11,012 bases of DNA, taken from positions 1 through 11,012 of the forward strand of contig DOFS01000331.1 of NCBI GenBank assembly GCA_003523945.1. The letters run 5' to 3'. Source of the stretch: Nitrospiraceae bacterium. Lineage in GTDB: Bacteria; Nitrospirota; Nitrospiria; Nitrospirales; UBA8639. A program made the translations under genes and the position numbers. Positions within the stretch are counted from its first letter, which is position 1; each line of letters begins with the position of its first letter. The notes under the pieces were generated by a model that was given only the letters and a program-made list of their open reading frames with translations, was not told the origin of the DNA and searched no databases. Shown piece by piece: positions 1-7,525 of this stretch.

Positions 1-1264
1 TTTGGCGAGAAATACACCAATCCTTGATCTGCCGCATCCAGCCCAGATAGTTATTTTTCCATCCCTCGGGAATAATGCGAATGTCCCCCGCTTCAACCGC
101 TTGGATAGCCGGTGTCGCCAGGGGTTGTATTTTGACGAACCATTGTGGGGAAAGGTAGGGCTCAACAACGGTTTTGCATCGGTAACATTTGCCAATGGCC
201 ATGGCGTGATCTTCGACCTTGAAGAGAAATTCCTGCTTTTCCAGGGCTTCTATCACAATCGCGCGGGCTTGCTGGACGGTCTTGAGATTGAGTTCGGTTT
301 GAAGTTCGGGAACTGTTTGAGCCTCCTGAAGTCCTATTGGGCTCATACGAGCTTGGAAGTCGAGTATAGCCAGGCGTGGGAGTCCATGACGTTCGCCCGC
401 TTCAAAATCATTAAAGTCATGCGCAGGGGTGATTTTTACGGCTCCGGTTCCAAATTCCCGTTCAACTAATATCGGGTCAGCCACAACAGGAATGGTCCGT
501 GTCGTCAAAGGGACACGGACTTCTTGGCCAATGTATTTCTGGTAGCGAGGATCCTCAGGGTGGACGGCCACGGCGGTATCTCCCAGAAGGGTCTCTGGTC
601 TGGTGGTGGCAACCATGAGAAACTTTGTGGGATCGTCAGCCAGGAAATACTGAATGTGGTAAAGCTTTCCTTTGATGGGTTCATGCTCGACTTCAATGTC
701 GGACAGTGCTGTCAGGCATCGAGGGCACCAATTAATTAAACGTTCACCACGATAAATAAGGCCTTCCTCGTACAAGCGAACGAACACTTCTCGAACCGCC
801 AGGGAAAGGCCTTCGTCCATGGTAAATCGAAGGCGAGTCCAATCACAGGAGGCTCCCAACTGTTTTAGTTGCTCGATAATGATATCTCCGGATTGATATC
901 TCCACTTCCAGACCCGGTCGATGAAGGCAGGGCGACCGAGATGTTCCCGTGACTCACCTTCCTGCGCGAGTTGCCGTTCGACTACATTTTGGGTGGCAAT
1001 ACCCGCATGGTCTGTCCCGGGGATCCATAAGGTCTTCAATCCCTGCATGCGTCGCCAACGAACGATAATGTCCTGGATCGACGTGTTGAGCGCGTGCCCT
1101 ATGTGGAGGGATCCCGTCACGTTGGGTGGAGGAATGACCAGGCAAAAGGAGGGTCCAGGGTTGGTTGGGACAGGCTGGAAGAGTTGGTGCTCAATCCAGA
1201 ATGACCCCCACCGGTGCTCGACTTCACCAGGATTGTACGTTTTTTCTAATTGTGAGGATGACAT
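1..1264 (-). CDS. valS: Valyl-tRNA synthetase, N-terminal part (runs off the left edge)
   Basis: Cytoplasmic class Ia aminoacyl-tRNA synthetase that charges tRNA-Val with valine. I translated the complement by hand and found 421 uninterrupted codons from ATG at 1264. Visible landmarks are the ATP-binding signature PPPNVTGSLHIGHAL (HIGH box at residues 54-57), GTDHAGIATQ (83-92), the CP1 editing-domain signature ATTRPETLLGDTAVAV (219-234) and the editing-site AHDFND (281-286). Two Cys pairs, CPRC (180-183) and CYRC (360-363), resemble the zinc-ribbon elements of some ValRS. The frame reaches the edge at CISRQ, just before the second half of the catalytic domain; the KMSKS loop and anticodon-binding domain lie outside. 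No Shine-Dalgarno sequence precedes the ATG. The start is chosen because MSSSQLEKTYNP begins as ValRS usually does. It is divergent from the small gene at 1423. Confidence 0.97.
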   Translation of the reverse strand, partial: MSSSQLEKTYNPGEVEHRWGSFWIEHQLFQPVPTNPGPSFCLVIPPPNVTGSLHIGHALNTSIQDIIVRWRRMQGLKTLWIPGTDHAGIATQNVVERQLAQEGESREHLGRPAFIDRVWKWRYQSGDIIIEQLKQLGASCDWTRLRFTMDEGLSLAVREVFVRLYEEGLIYRGERLINWCPRCLTALSDIEVEHEPIKGKLYHIQYFLADDPTKFLMVATTRPETLLGDTAVAVHPEDPRYQKYIGQEVRVPLTTRTIPVVADPILVEREFGTGAVKITPAHDFNDFEAGERHGLPRLAILDFQARMSPIGLQEAQTVPELQTELNLKTVQQARAIVIEALEKQEFLFKVEDHAMAIGKCYRCKTVVEPYLSPQWFVKIQPLATPAIQAVEAGDIRIIPEGWKNNYLGWMRQIKDWCISRQ

Positions 1265-1307
1265 AATTACAGTGATAAGAAATTTAGGAATAGGCGAAAA
1301 AAATCCG

Positions 1308-1336
1308 ATGTTATCACGGGCCCTACGGACCTGCAA
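1308..1336 (-). promoter_or_regulatory. Possible promoter of valS
   Basis: Read on the minus strand, a TTGCAG (-35-like, 1331-1336) is followed after 17 bases by TAACAT (-10-like, 1308-1313), about 45 bases before the valS start codon. Spacing is ideal but the hexamers match the sigma-70 consensus only partly, so this is a tentative call. Confidence 0.25.
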
Positions 1337-1422
1337 ATACACCTCTTGTTCCCCTCATGATGCCTATGGTAGAAATGGGGTCACTAGGGTTTTAATAATT
1401 TTAATTAACTCAGGAGATTCCC

Positions 1423-1533
1423 ATGCCACGTGGTCGGCAAAAAGATCGTGATTTGCGAAGAAAGCATCGAAAAAATCAACAACGGGTAAAAGGTTTGGAA
1501 GTCGCCCGGCGGGAAAAAGGCAAAAAGAAATAA
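1423..1533 (+). CDS. Small, very basic 36-residue protein of unknown function
   Basis: The reading frame starts MPRGRQKDRDLRRKH and ends in GKKK before TAA. Of 36 residues 17 are Lys or Arg and only four are acidic (two Asp, two Glu), giving a net charge of about +13; there are no Cys, Trp or aromatic residues. AGGAG at 1412-1416 sits 6 bases before the ATG, one of the best ribosome binding sites in the window, which is the main reason to call it a gene. It is divergent from valS and 178 bases upstream of the HAD gene. The composition is that of a disordered nucleic-acid-binding peptide, like small ribosome-associated proteins such as bTHX, but I see no alignment to a named family. Binding to rRNA or DNA is inference from charge only. 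Confidence 0.7.
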   Translation: MPRGRQKDRDLRRKHRKNQQRVKGLEVARREKGKKK

Positions 1534-1618
1534 AAGGCTACTTTCCTGAGTTTGTCGTTGTAGAGGTCAAATTTAAAAAAAGAGGATCGCTTCACTTCCT
1601 AAATTTCCTTCCTGGCTT

Positions 1619-1646
1619 TTGTTCTGATTGAACAATTCCTTATAAC
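1619..1646 (+). promoter_or_regulatory. Possible promoter with overlapping inverted repeat upstream of the HAD gene
   Basis: A perfect inverted repeat TTGTTC-TGATT-GAACAA (1619-1635) overlaps a -35-like TTGTTC (1619-1624), which stands 16 bases before a -10-like TATAAC (1641-1646). The expected transcript would begin about 60 bases before the HAD start. The dyad lies where a repressor site could be, but six-base arms also occur by chance. Confidence 0.25.
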
Positions 1647-1711
1647 TTTTGAGGCGAGGCTAGGTCCACCGACCTTATGGCCTTGACCCTCTAGTTACCC
1701 CACTTCCTTCT

Positions 1712-2434
1712 ATGAGTTCCTCTCCCATAAAAGTCATTTTTTTTGATGCTGTAGGGACCTTATTTGATGTGAAGGGATCAGTAGGGGAGGTGTATTTAAC
1801 CTATGCCAAAAAATACGGGGTTCCAGACACTGAACGGACCAAACAGGCATTAAATGCAGCCTTCAAGCAAACGATAAAAGACATGCCTCTTCCGGTTTTC
1901 TCAGTGGAGCGGCCCGAAAAACTCAAACAATGCGAGCGGTTGTGGTGGTTTGATGTGGTACATGCTGTTTTTTATCGGGTAGGTATGTTCGAGAGGTTTG
2001 ATGATTTTTTCGAGGAGGTATTTGAGGCGTTTGGGCAGGCGACCCATTGGAAGCTGTTCCCCGAAACATTTGAAGTCTTAAGTCACCTAAAGCGGCAAGG
2101 ATTTGAACTCGGAATTATTTCCAATTTTGACAGCCGTTTTTTCCAGGTTTCCCGGGCGCTTGGGCTCAATGAGTTCTTTGATTCTGTGACTATTTCCAGT
2201 TTGGTCGGAGCTGCCAAGCCTGCCCAAAAGATTTTTTCTTATGCACTCGATGAACACATGTCGGTCCCCCAGGAAGCGCTTCATGTCGGAGATCACCCTA
2301 TTGAAGATTTTAAGGGGGCTCAACAGGCGGGTCTTCACGCTATCTTGATTGATCGTACTTCGGATAGCCACCCTCATCACCAGACACTTTCAAGCTTGGC
2401 GCAGCTGTCCTCATACGATCTCTTGTTCCCATAA
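1712..2434 (+). CDS. HAD-superfamily hydrolase, HDHD3-like (subfamily IA)
   Basis: A 240-residue cytoplasmic hydrolase of the haloacid dehalogenase superfamily. Motif I is FFDAVGTLFD with the nucleophile Asp12; motif II is ISNFD with Ser137; motif III is the Lys of AAKP (Lys169); motif IV is HVGDHPIEDFKGA with Asp194 and Asp199. The cap-region pattern WWFDVVHAVF (residues 79-88) closely resembles human HDHD3 (WWLDVV). The residue two after the nucleophile is Val14 instead of the Asp that acts as general acid/base in HAD phosphatases, as is also seen in HDHD3 and haloacid dehalogenases, so phosphatase activity should not be assumed. Length is normal for the family. The ATG has no clear Shine-Dalgarno sequence. 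It stands alone: the next gene in the same direction is 339 bases away, behind a probable RNA gene. The substrate is unknown. Confidence 0.88.
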   Translation: MSSSPIKVIFFDAVGTLFDVKGSVGEVYLTYAKKYGVPDTERTKQALNAAFKQTIKDMPLPVFSVERPEKLKQCERLWWFDVVHAVFYRVGMFERFDDFFEEVFEAFGQATHWKLFPETFEVLSHLKRQGFELGIISNFDSRFFQVSRALGLNEFFDSVTISSLVGAAKPAQKIFSYALDEHMSVPQEALHVGDHPIEDFKGAQQAGLHAILIDRTSDSHPHHQTLSSLAQLSSYDLLFP

Positions 2435-2516
2435 AAACATCGGTTGCACTCAACTTTCCTTCTTCACTAATCTGAAAACCAGGCCTGAGGTTCTGTGGTT
2501 TTTTCAATTAGGCGAG

Positions 2517-2705
2517 AAGAAGAAAGGCACTCCTAAGAGGGGAATGCCTCATATTCGTAAAGACCCAGCCTCGCAAGGGCGTCCTCATGAGAGGAGAGCA
2601 CCTAGGAATTTGCAGGCAAAAAAATGGCGAAACTTGACCATTAAGGCTATTCCGGTTACCGTTTATGCCAATAAAGACCCTCTTTAGGCTGGTGCGGCCT
2701 TTTTT
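2517..2705 (+). ncRNA. Probable structured non-coding RNA with long closing helix and T-run
   Basis: The ends of this stretch are complementary over about 20 base pairs. AAGAAAGG (2520-2527) pairs with CCTTTTTT (2698-2705, one G-U); CAC (2528-2530) can pair with GTG (2692-2694); and CCTAAGAGGG (2532-2541) pairs with CCCTCTTTAGG (2678-2688) with a single bulged T. Further in, GAATGCC (2542-2548) pairs with GGCTATTC (2645-2652) with one bulge, leaving a one-sided 3' bubble of about 25 bases. The interior holds a perfect hairpin TCCTC-ATGA-GAGGA (2582-2595). The outer helix ends in six Ts, giving the plus-strand orientation and a Rho-independent end. Length and layout (closing stem, bubble, distal arm) recall 6S RNA, but I did not recognise a family consensus. 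A long leader of the kinase gene at 2774 is the alternative. Upstream, TTGCAC (2444-2449) and TAATCT 18 bases later form only a weak promoter candidate. Confidence 0.5.
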
Positions 2706-2773
2706 GGTCATGGGCACTTCTTTCCATGTGCCGATCCTTATGTTAAGCCAACGCGGGTATTAACACGAAACTC

Positions 2774-4993
2774 GTGGAATTTTTTGCCATCAGTGGATTG
2801 TTGAACGGATTAGCCGCTATCGGGTTGGCGTCCTTCGTCTACTTTCGCGCTCCCAAGGATCCCAGGCATTGGACGTTTGGCCTATTTGGCATATCTACTG
2901 CTTTATGGAGTTTCGGATATTTTGCCTGGCTAGTCTCCGATTCTCAGTTTTTTGCTCTCCTCAATCTCCGTATATTGATGGCAGGAGCCATCTTTATTCC
3001 CATTACATTTTTACATCATGTTCTGTATTTACTTAAGAAGGAGCATACTTATAGCGCGATAATTAAATTGAATTACGCTGTGGGTGTGATTTTTCTTCTT
3101 GCCGATTTTACCCCTCTCTTTATTCAAGGTGTCCGCCAAATTTCTGTGTTCCCTTTCTGGGGTGTACCAGGTTTGGCCTTTCATTTTTGTTTAATTTGGT
3201 GGGTTGGTCTTGTAATTTTTGCTCATAGCCTTCTTGTGCAAGCCTATGCAAAAGAAAAGGGATTGCGTCGGAGGCAATTTCTGTATTTGCTCGTTGGCTC
3301 TGGAATTGGATACATAGGAGGGGCGACGAACTATCCCCTGTGGTATGGGATTGAAATATTACCTTATGGGACCATCGGTTTTACGGTATATATTTCAATC
3401 GTCGCTTATACTTTGTTGCGATTTCATTGGTTGGAATTTTCAGTCTATGTTGAAAAGGGATTGTCCTATTTTGCTATTTTGTTGTTTGTGTCTCAGCCCG
3501 TTTACCCGATGCTGTTATTTGCGCAGAAATCTCTCCTGGGTGCCATTAATGTCAGGTTTTCTGTTGTACAACTTGTGCTTCACCTCTTGACGGTCGTAGG
3601 TGTCTATCAGATGAAAGTGGGAACGAAGGGCGCTGTCGCGAGAACGATACTCAAAGGCCGGGAATTACGGACGCAAGCCCTCTCCAGGTTTTCATCGAAA
3701 GTCGCTAATATTCATAATATTCAAGATTTGGGACAGGCCATTCTAGAAACTGTCGGTAAAAGTGCTGGAGCCTCTAAAGCGGCTATCTTTGTTTTACAAG
3801 TTGAAGGAAATCGGTATCGGGCCGTTTCAAGTTTCGGATTTGCTCATGATCATCCTGTTATTCAGAATGGGTGGGCTATCTCGGACAATCTGCCACAATT
3901 GTTACTGTTCACACAGTCAAGGGTCTCCATTGAGGAGTTAAAGGGAGTAGACTCGAATGAAGACGAAAAACGTATTGCCTTTATATTGGGAGAAGCCGGG
4001 TTAGAGGTGTTTTATCCTATTTTTGGGAACAACCAATTGCTGGGGTTCTTGGCCCTTGGCCAGATTTCTGGCGAAGCCATTCGGATGATGGGCGGAAAAA
4101 CATTTTGGAATACAATTATTCAGGAATCCGCCTTAGCATTAGAAAATGCTATTTTGCGAGAAGAAATTCACCGATCTCAAAATTTGCTTTGCCAAGTGGA
4201 TCGGTTACGGTCCCTTGAAGCCATGGCCAATGGATTGACTCAGGAACTTCATAGTCCCTTGGTCTCGATTAAAGCCTTTGTTCAGGTGGCTGAATTACGG
4301 CGGCATGACGGGGAGTTTATGGATAGACTCCATCGTATTGTTGGAGAAGATCTCGCGAAGATAGAAGCCTTAACAAAAGAGATGAGAGAATATGTCAAGC
4401 CGTTATCGGGATCATTGAATGCAAAAATTCATGTCCACGATATTATTGATTCTTGTCTGCTGTTTGTGGCTAGCAATCCTTCTTACCATAAAATTATGAT
4501 TGAGAAGATGTTTAGTTACGAGGTTCCGATGGTGTCTGTGGATCGACAAGGGCTCATGCAAGTAATTTTTAATGGACTGTTATTTCTTTTTAAAGACCCT
4601 TCACGATTGTCTGGAACTTTGCGAATTCAAACACAGGCTGAACGAGAGGGTATGGGACAAAACTGGCTTCAAGTTGCGGTGTGGTGGAAAGCTCAAGAAA
4701 CGTCGTTGAATTCTGAACTGATTTCAATAGAAAAGTGGGGTTTTGATGGTTCTTTTTTTGATGAGCATGATACTTCCGTCGCGCAAGGGTTAATACTTGC
4801 TAGCCAAATTATGCAGCGCCATTCTGGACGTTTTCAGCTTTTGACGAATGGTCGTGATATCCTTGGATTTCAAATCCAACTGCCTCTCAGCTTACCCTAC
4901 AATAATGAGTATTCCTTGACTCCCATTCGAATTCCCTCAATTCCTCTAAAGCAAGAGAAGGTGACCCCAGAGGCCGGGCATCTTTTTTCATAA
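2774..4993 (+). CDS. Membrane 7TM-GAF sensor with degenerate histidine kinase core (pseudokinase)
   Basis: 739 residues. The N-terminal ~280 residues contain about nine hydrophobic segments (roughly 1-24, 30-55, 59-87, 96-120, 129-157, 165-193, 197-219, 226-252, 258-281), matching the histidine kinase N-terminal 7TM region type plus two more helices. A GAF-like domain follows (about 320-465), then a coiled linker and a DHp-like helix. The H-box reads LTQELHSPLVSIKAF, where kinases have a pattern like LAHELRNPLTSIKAF, so the phospho-accepting His is Gln490. In the ATPase-like part (about 580-710) an N-box-like QVIFNGLLF remains, but no DxGxG (G1) is present and G2 is reduced to SVAQGL. ATP binding and autophosphorylation are therefore unlikely (inference). 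The start is GTG with no good Shine-Dalgarno; the only upstream in-frame alternative before the stop is a rare ATT. It lies 76 bases before an intact hybrid kinase, a likely partner. Confidence 0.88.
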   Translation: MEFFAISGLLNGLAAIGLASFVYFRAPKDPRHWTFGLFGISTALWSFGYFAWLVSDSQFFALLNLRILMAGAIFIPITFLHHVLYLLKKEHTYSAIIKLNYAVGVIFLLADFTPLFIQGVRQISVFPFWGVPGLAFHFCLIWWVGLVIFAHSLLVQAYAKEKGLRRRQFLYLLVGSGIGYIGGATNYPLWYGIEILPYGTIGFTVYISIVAYTLLRFHWLEFSVYVEKGLSYFAILLFVSQPVYPMLLFAQKSLLGAINVRFSVVQLVLHLLTVVGVYQMKVGTKGAVARTILKGRELRTQALSRFSSKVANIHNIQDLGQAILETVGKSAGASKAAIFVLQVEGNRYRAVSSFGFAHDHPVIQNGWAISDNLPQLLLFTQSRVSIEELKGVDSNEDEKRIAFILGEAGLEVFYPIFGNNQLLGFLALGQISGEAIRMMGGKTFWNTIIQESALALENAILREEIHRSQNLLCQVDRLRSLEAMANGLTQELHSPLVSIKAFVQVAELRRHDGEFMDRLHRIVGEDLAKIEALTKEMREYVKPLSGSLNAKIHVHDIIDSCLLFVASNPSYHKIMIEKMFSYEVPMVSVDRQGLMQVIFNGLLFLFKDPSRLSGTLRIQTQAEREGMGQNWLQVAVWWKAQETSLNSELISIEKWGFDGSFFDEHDTSVAQGLILASQIMQRHSGRFQLLTNGRDILGFQIQLPLSLPYNNEYSLTPIRIPSIPLKQEKVTPEAGHLFS

Positions 4994-5069
4994 AAAATTG
5001 GGAGAAGGTTGGTTAATTGAGTGTTGACTGCTCATGGGTCAGTTCGCTGGTTGAATTGCGTCCTTAATT

Positions 5070-7370
5070 ATGAATTACTTCTCCGAAAATGAGAGTTCTG
5101 TTTTGGACCATGTCCCTTTGGTTGTCTACCGGTGTGTTCAACAAGGGATTGATCGTAGGTTTAATTTTGTCACTCCGTACGTATATTCCTTGCTAAGCCT
5201 TACTCCGGAACAACTCCTCAAGGATTCCAAGGCATTTTTTTGTCGGATTCATCCAGAGGATCGGAACCGGTTTTTAAGCGGATGGGAGAATCCTACCCAT
5301 TTTCCCGCGACCGTTCGATTAGAGTATCGAATGCTTGGTGAGAAGAATCGTGTGGTTTGGGTTCAAGAAAATAGTGTCATTTCTCAGGTGAACAACGACA
5401 CTGAAATGGTCTGCCACGGCGTGTTAACCGAGACCCCTAATCAGCAACAGATGAAAGAAGAGCTGCAGAGGTGGGATCGAGAGCTTCAATCCTTGACCGA
5501 CAATCTTCCCGATATTATTGGACGATTTGACCGAAAAAATCGCATCCTGTATTTAAATCGGTGGTGGGATAGTCTTGAACCATTGCCCCCTGAAAAGTAT
5601 CTGGGTAAGGAGCTTGTAGAATTGGGAGTCTCTCCAAAAGTCGTGGGTCTTTTTGAGGAGAAAATCCAATCGGTTCGGGAAAAAGGCATATCGGCGTCCT
5701 TGGAAATTTCTCACCCTACAGGGCAAGGACTGAAAAACTTTGAAATACGATTTTGCCCTGAGCCAACCATTAGTGGGCATATTTTAACCGTATTGGTGAT
5801 CTGTCGAGATGTGACAGACGTACGGACGGCGGAGTTGGCTTTCAAGGACAGTGATGAAAAATTCCGCCAGTTAGCTGAAACTGTAGATAGTGTGTTTTGG
5901 ATCTGGGATGTAGGCTTACGGCAAATGGTCTATGTGAGTCCCGCATACAAGCGGCTGTGGGGAGGGGATCCCCAAAAACTTATGAATAATCCCCTTGATT
6001 GGCTCACGACCGTTTTTCAAGAAGATCAGGCCAAAGTGGAAAATCTGTTCTTGAAACGAATCGATACGAAAAATCTGGATATTGAATATCGAATCGTCAC
6101 TCATCACCATGAGGTACGATGGGTCCATAACCGAACCTTTCCGGTGAAAGATTCGTTGGGAAATATTCACCGAGTCATTGGGATTGCTCAGGATGTGACG
6201 GAAAGAAAGAAATGGGAGGAGGGAAGGTTGAGGGGGGCGAAGCTCGAGTCACTTGGGCTCCTAGCTGGAGGACTTGCCCATGATTTTAATAATCTGCTCA
6301 CAGCTATTTTAGGGCAGCTGTCATTAGCGAAATTTACCTTGGACCCATCAAATCCCTTGTTTAACCGGATTTCAGAGGCTGAGCATGCATCTTTACGAGC
6401 ACAGGATATTGCCCGGCAACTTCTGACATTTTCTAAGGGTGGGTCTCCGGTAAAAAAGACTGTCTCCTTGCCAGAGATATTAGAAGAGAATGTTCGGTTG
6501 GTCCTCGCGGGCTCAAATGTCCGTCCTATCTTCCAGATTTCTGATGATCTGTGGCAGGTCAATATCGATGCAGGACAAATTTGCCAAGTAATTCACAATC
6601 TGGTGATTAATGCGCGTCATGCAATGAAAGAGGGTGGGGACTGTACTATTCAAGCTTACAATGTCACTGGTAATGTGATGGAATTGGCGGGGTTGGACCA
6701 AATGACTTCGCCTGTTCACGAATGGGTCAAAATCAATTTCATCGACAACGGGATTGGAATTTCCAAGGATAATTTAGAAAAAATTTTTGATCCTTATTTT
6801 ACGACCAAGTCCACAGGGTCTGGGCTTGGGCTGGCAACATCCTACTCCATTGTGAGGAATCATGGAGGTGTGTTAGCTGTGAAGTCAGTGCTCGGGAAGG
6901 GCAGCACTTTTTCCCTGTTTCTTCCCGCTGTTCCTATTCTAGAAATGGTTTCAAAAACACCGGAGCGGCGTGTGAAGGTTGGACAAGGCCGGATTCTGAT
7001 CATGGATGATGAAATTCAAATTCGAAAAGTTCTTGGTGAGATGGTGGAAACCTGTGGGTATAGCTATCAAACAGCCAAAGATGGAGAAGAAGCATTGAGG
7101 AATTTTTGCAAGGCCAAGGAACTTGGAGATCCCTTTTCAGCGGTCATCCTTGATTTAACCATACCTGGGGGACTTGGAGGAAAGGATGTGATCAGTCGGC
7201 TATTAACGATAGACTCTCAAGTCAAAGCTATTGTAGTGAGTGGCTATTCGAATGATCCTGTGCTTGCCAATTATCAAGATTATGGGTTCAAGGGGCGAGT
7301 GGCGAAGCCCTTCAACCTTGTGGACCTCAGTGTGGTGCTTCATTCCGTTTTAGAGCCTACACCATCGTAA
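5070..7370 (+). CDS. PAS-PAS-PAS hybrid sensor histidine kinase with C-terminal receiver
   Basis: 766 residues without obvious membrane segments, so probably cytoplasmic. Domains in order: a PAS-like domain (about 10-130, ending in the PAC-like stretch RVVWVQENSVI), a second PAS (about 140-255), a third PAS with a clear PAC tail ending GIAQDVTERKKW (about 265-385), then HisKA and HATPase_c. The H-box AHDFNNLLTAI carries His404; N-box HNLVINARHAM, G1 DNGIGI, F-box FDPYFTTK and G2 GSGLGLATS are all intact. The receiver (about 640-765) has Asp646-Asp647, phospho-acceptor Asp695 (ILDLTIPG), Ser in VVSGYS and Lys746 (AKPF). The HDFNNLL type with fused receiver is common in hybrid kinases that hand phosphate on to an Hpt protein or control themselves. 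No DNA-binding output is fused and no Hpt is visible here. It lies 76 bases behind the pseudokinase, probably co-transcribed, and ends at a strong hairpin. Confidence 0.95.
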   Translation: MNYFSENESSVLDHVPLVVYRCVQQGIDRRFNFVTPYVYSLLSLTPEQLLKDSKAFFCRIHPEDRNRFLSGWENPTHFPATVRLEYRMLGEKNRVVWVQENSVISQVNNDTEMVCHGVLTETPNQQQMKEELQRWDRELQSLTDNLPDIIGRFDRKNRILYLNRWWDSLEPLPPEKYLGKELVELGVSPKVVGLFEEKIQSVREKGISASLEISHPTGQGLKNFEIRFCPEPTISGHILTVLVICRDVTDVRTAELAFKDSDEKFRQLAETVDSVFWIWDVGLRQMVYVSPAYKRLWGGDPQKLMNNPLDWLTTVFQEDQAKVENLFLKRIDTKNLDIEYRIVTHHHEVRWVHNRTFPVKDSLGNIHRVIGIAQDVTERKKWEEGRLRGAKLESLGLLAGGLAHDFNNLLTAILGQLSLAKFTLDPSNPLFNRISEAEHASLRAQDIARQLLTFSKGGSPVKKTVSLPEILEENVRLVLAGSNVRPIFQISDDLWQVNIDAGQICQVIHNLVINARHAMKEGGDCTIQAYNVTGNVMELAGLDQMTSPVHEWVKINFIDNGIGISKDNLEKIFDPYFTTKSTGSGLGLATSYSIVRNHGGVLAVKSVLGKGSTFSLFLPAVPILEMVSKTPERRVKVGQGRILIMDDEIQIRKVLGEMVETCGYSYQTAKDGEEALRNFCKAKELGDPFSAVILDLTIPGGLGGKDVISRLLTIDSQVKAIVVSGYSNDPVLANYQDYGFKGRVAKPFNLVDLSVVLHSVLEPTPS

Positions 7371-7375
7371 GCCTT

Positions 7376-7456
7376 CGTCTCGATAAAACGACGAGGCGTT
7401 TGCGCAATTTTCCACCAAAAAGGGGGAACCCTCCTTGTGAAGGATTCCCTCTTTTT
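7376..7456. terminator. Tandem hairpins; bidirectional Rho-independent terminator between convergent genes
   Basis: The main hairpin is 7417-7456. The left arm AAAAAG-GGGGAACCCTCCTT and right arm AAGGATTCCCTCTTTTT pair with small bulges around a GTG loop. The A-run on the left and T-run on the right let it end transcription from both sides: the hybrid kinase (ends 7370) and the minus-strand methyltransferase (ends 7526). A smaller hairpin CGTCTCG/CGAGGCG (7376-7398, nine-base loop, one G-U pair) directly follows the kinase stop codon. Confidence 0.8.
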
Positions 7457-7525
7457 CTTTGATTGCCTCACTTGGCAAGCTTCTACCGCTCCGGTTTTTG
7501 AAGAATAGAAGGGTTTGGTTGCTTG

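Noticed and set aside
1265..1422. T-box or other tRNA-sensing leader upstream of valS
   Set aside because: The leader is short, about 100 bases at most if the promoter guess is right, with no T-box sequence and no terminator hairpin.
921..1451. Forward open frame of 176 codons
   Set aside because: It is antisense to valS, whose protein is clearly recognisable; the frame has no family motifs. The same holds for the forward frames at 2-469 and 524-739.
2349..2717. Open frames on both strands between the HAD and pseudokinase genes (112 codons forward, 69 codons reverse)
   Set aside because: The forward frame starts inside the HAD gene and has no ribosome site; both cover the self-complementary region that is better explained as a structured RNA.
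5024..5029. TTGACT as a -35 box of a separate promoter for the hybrid kinase
   Set aside because: No acceptable -10 hexamer occurs at 16-18 bases, so co-transcription with the upstream gene is the simpler reading.
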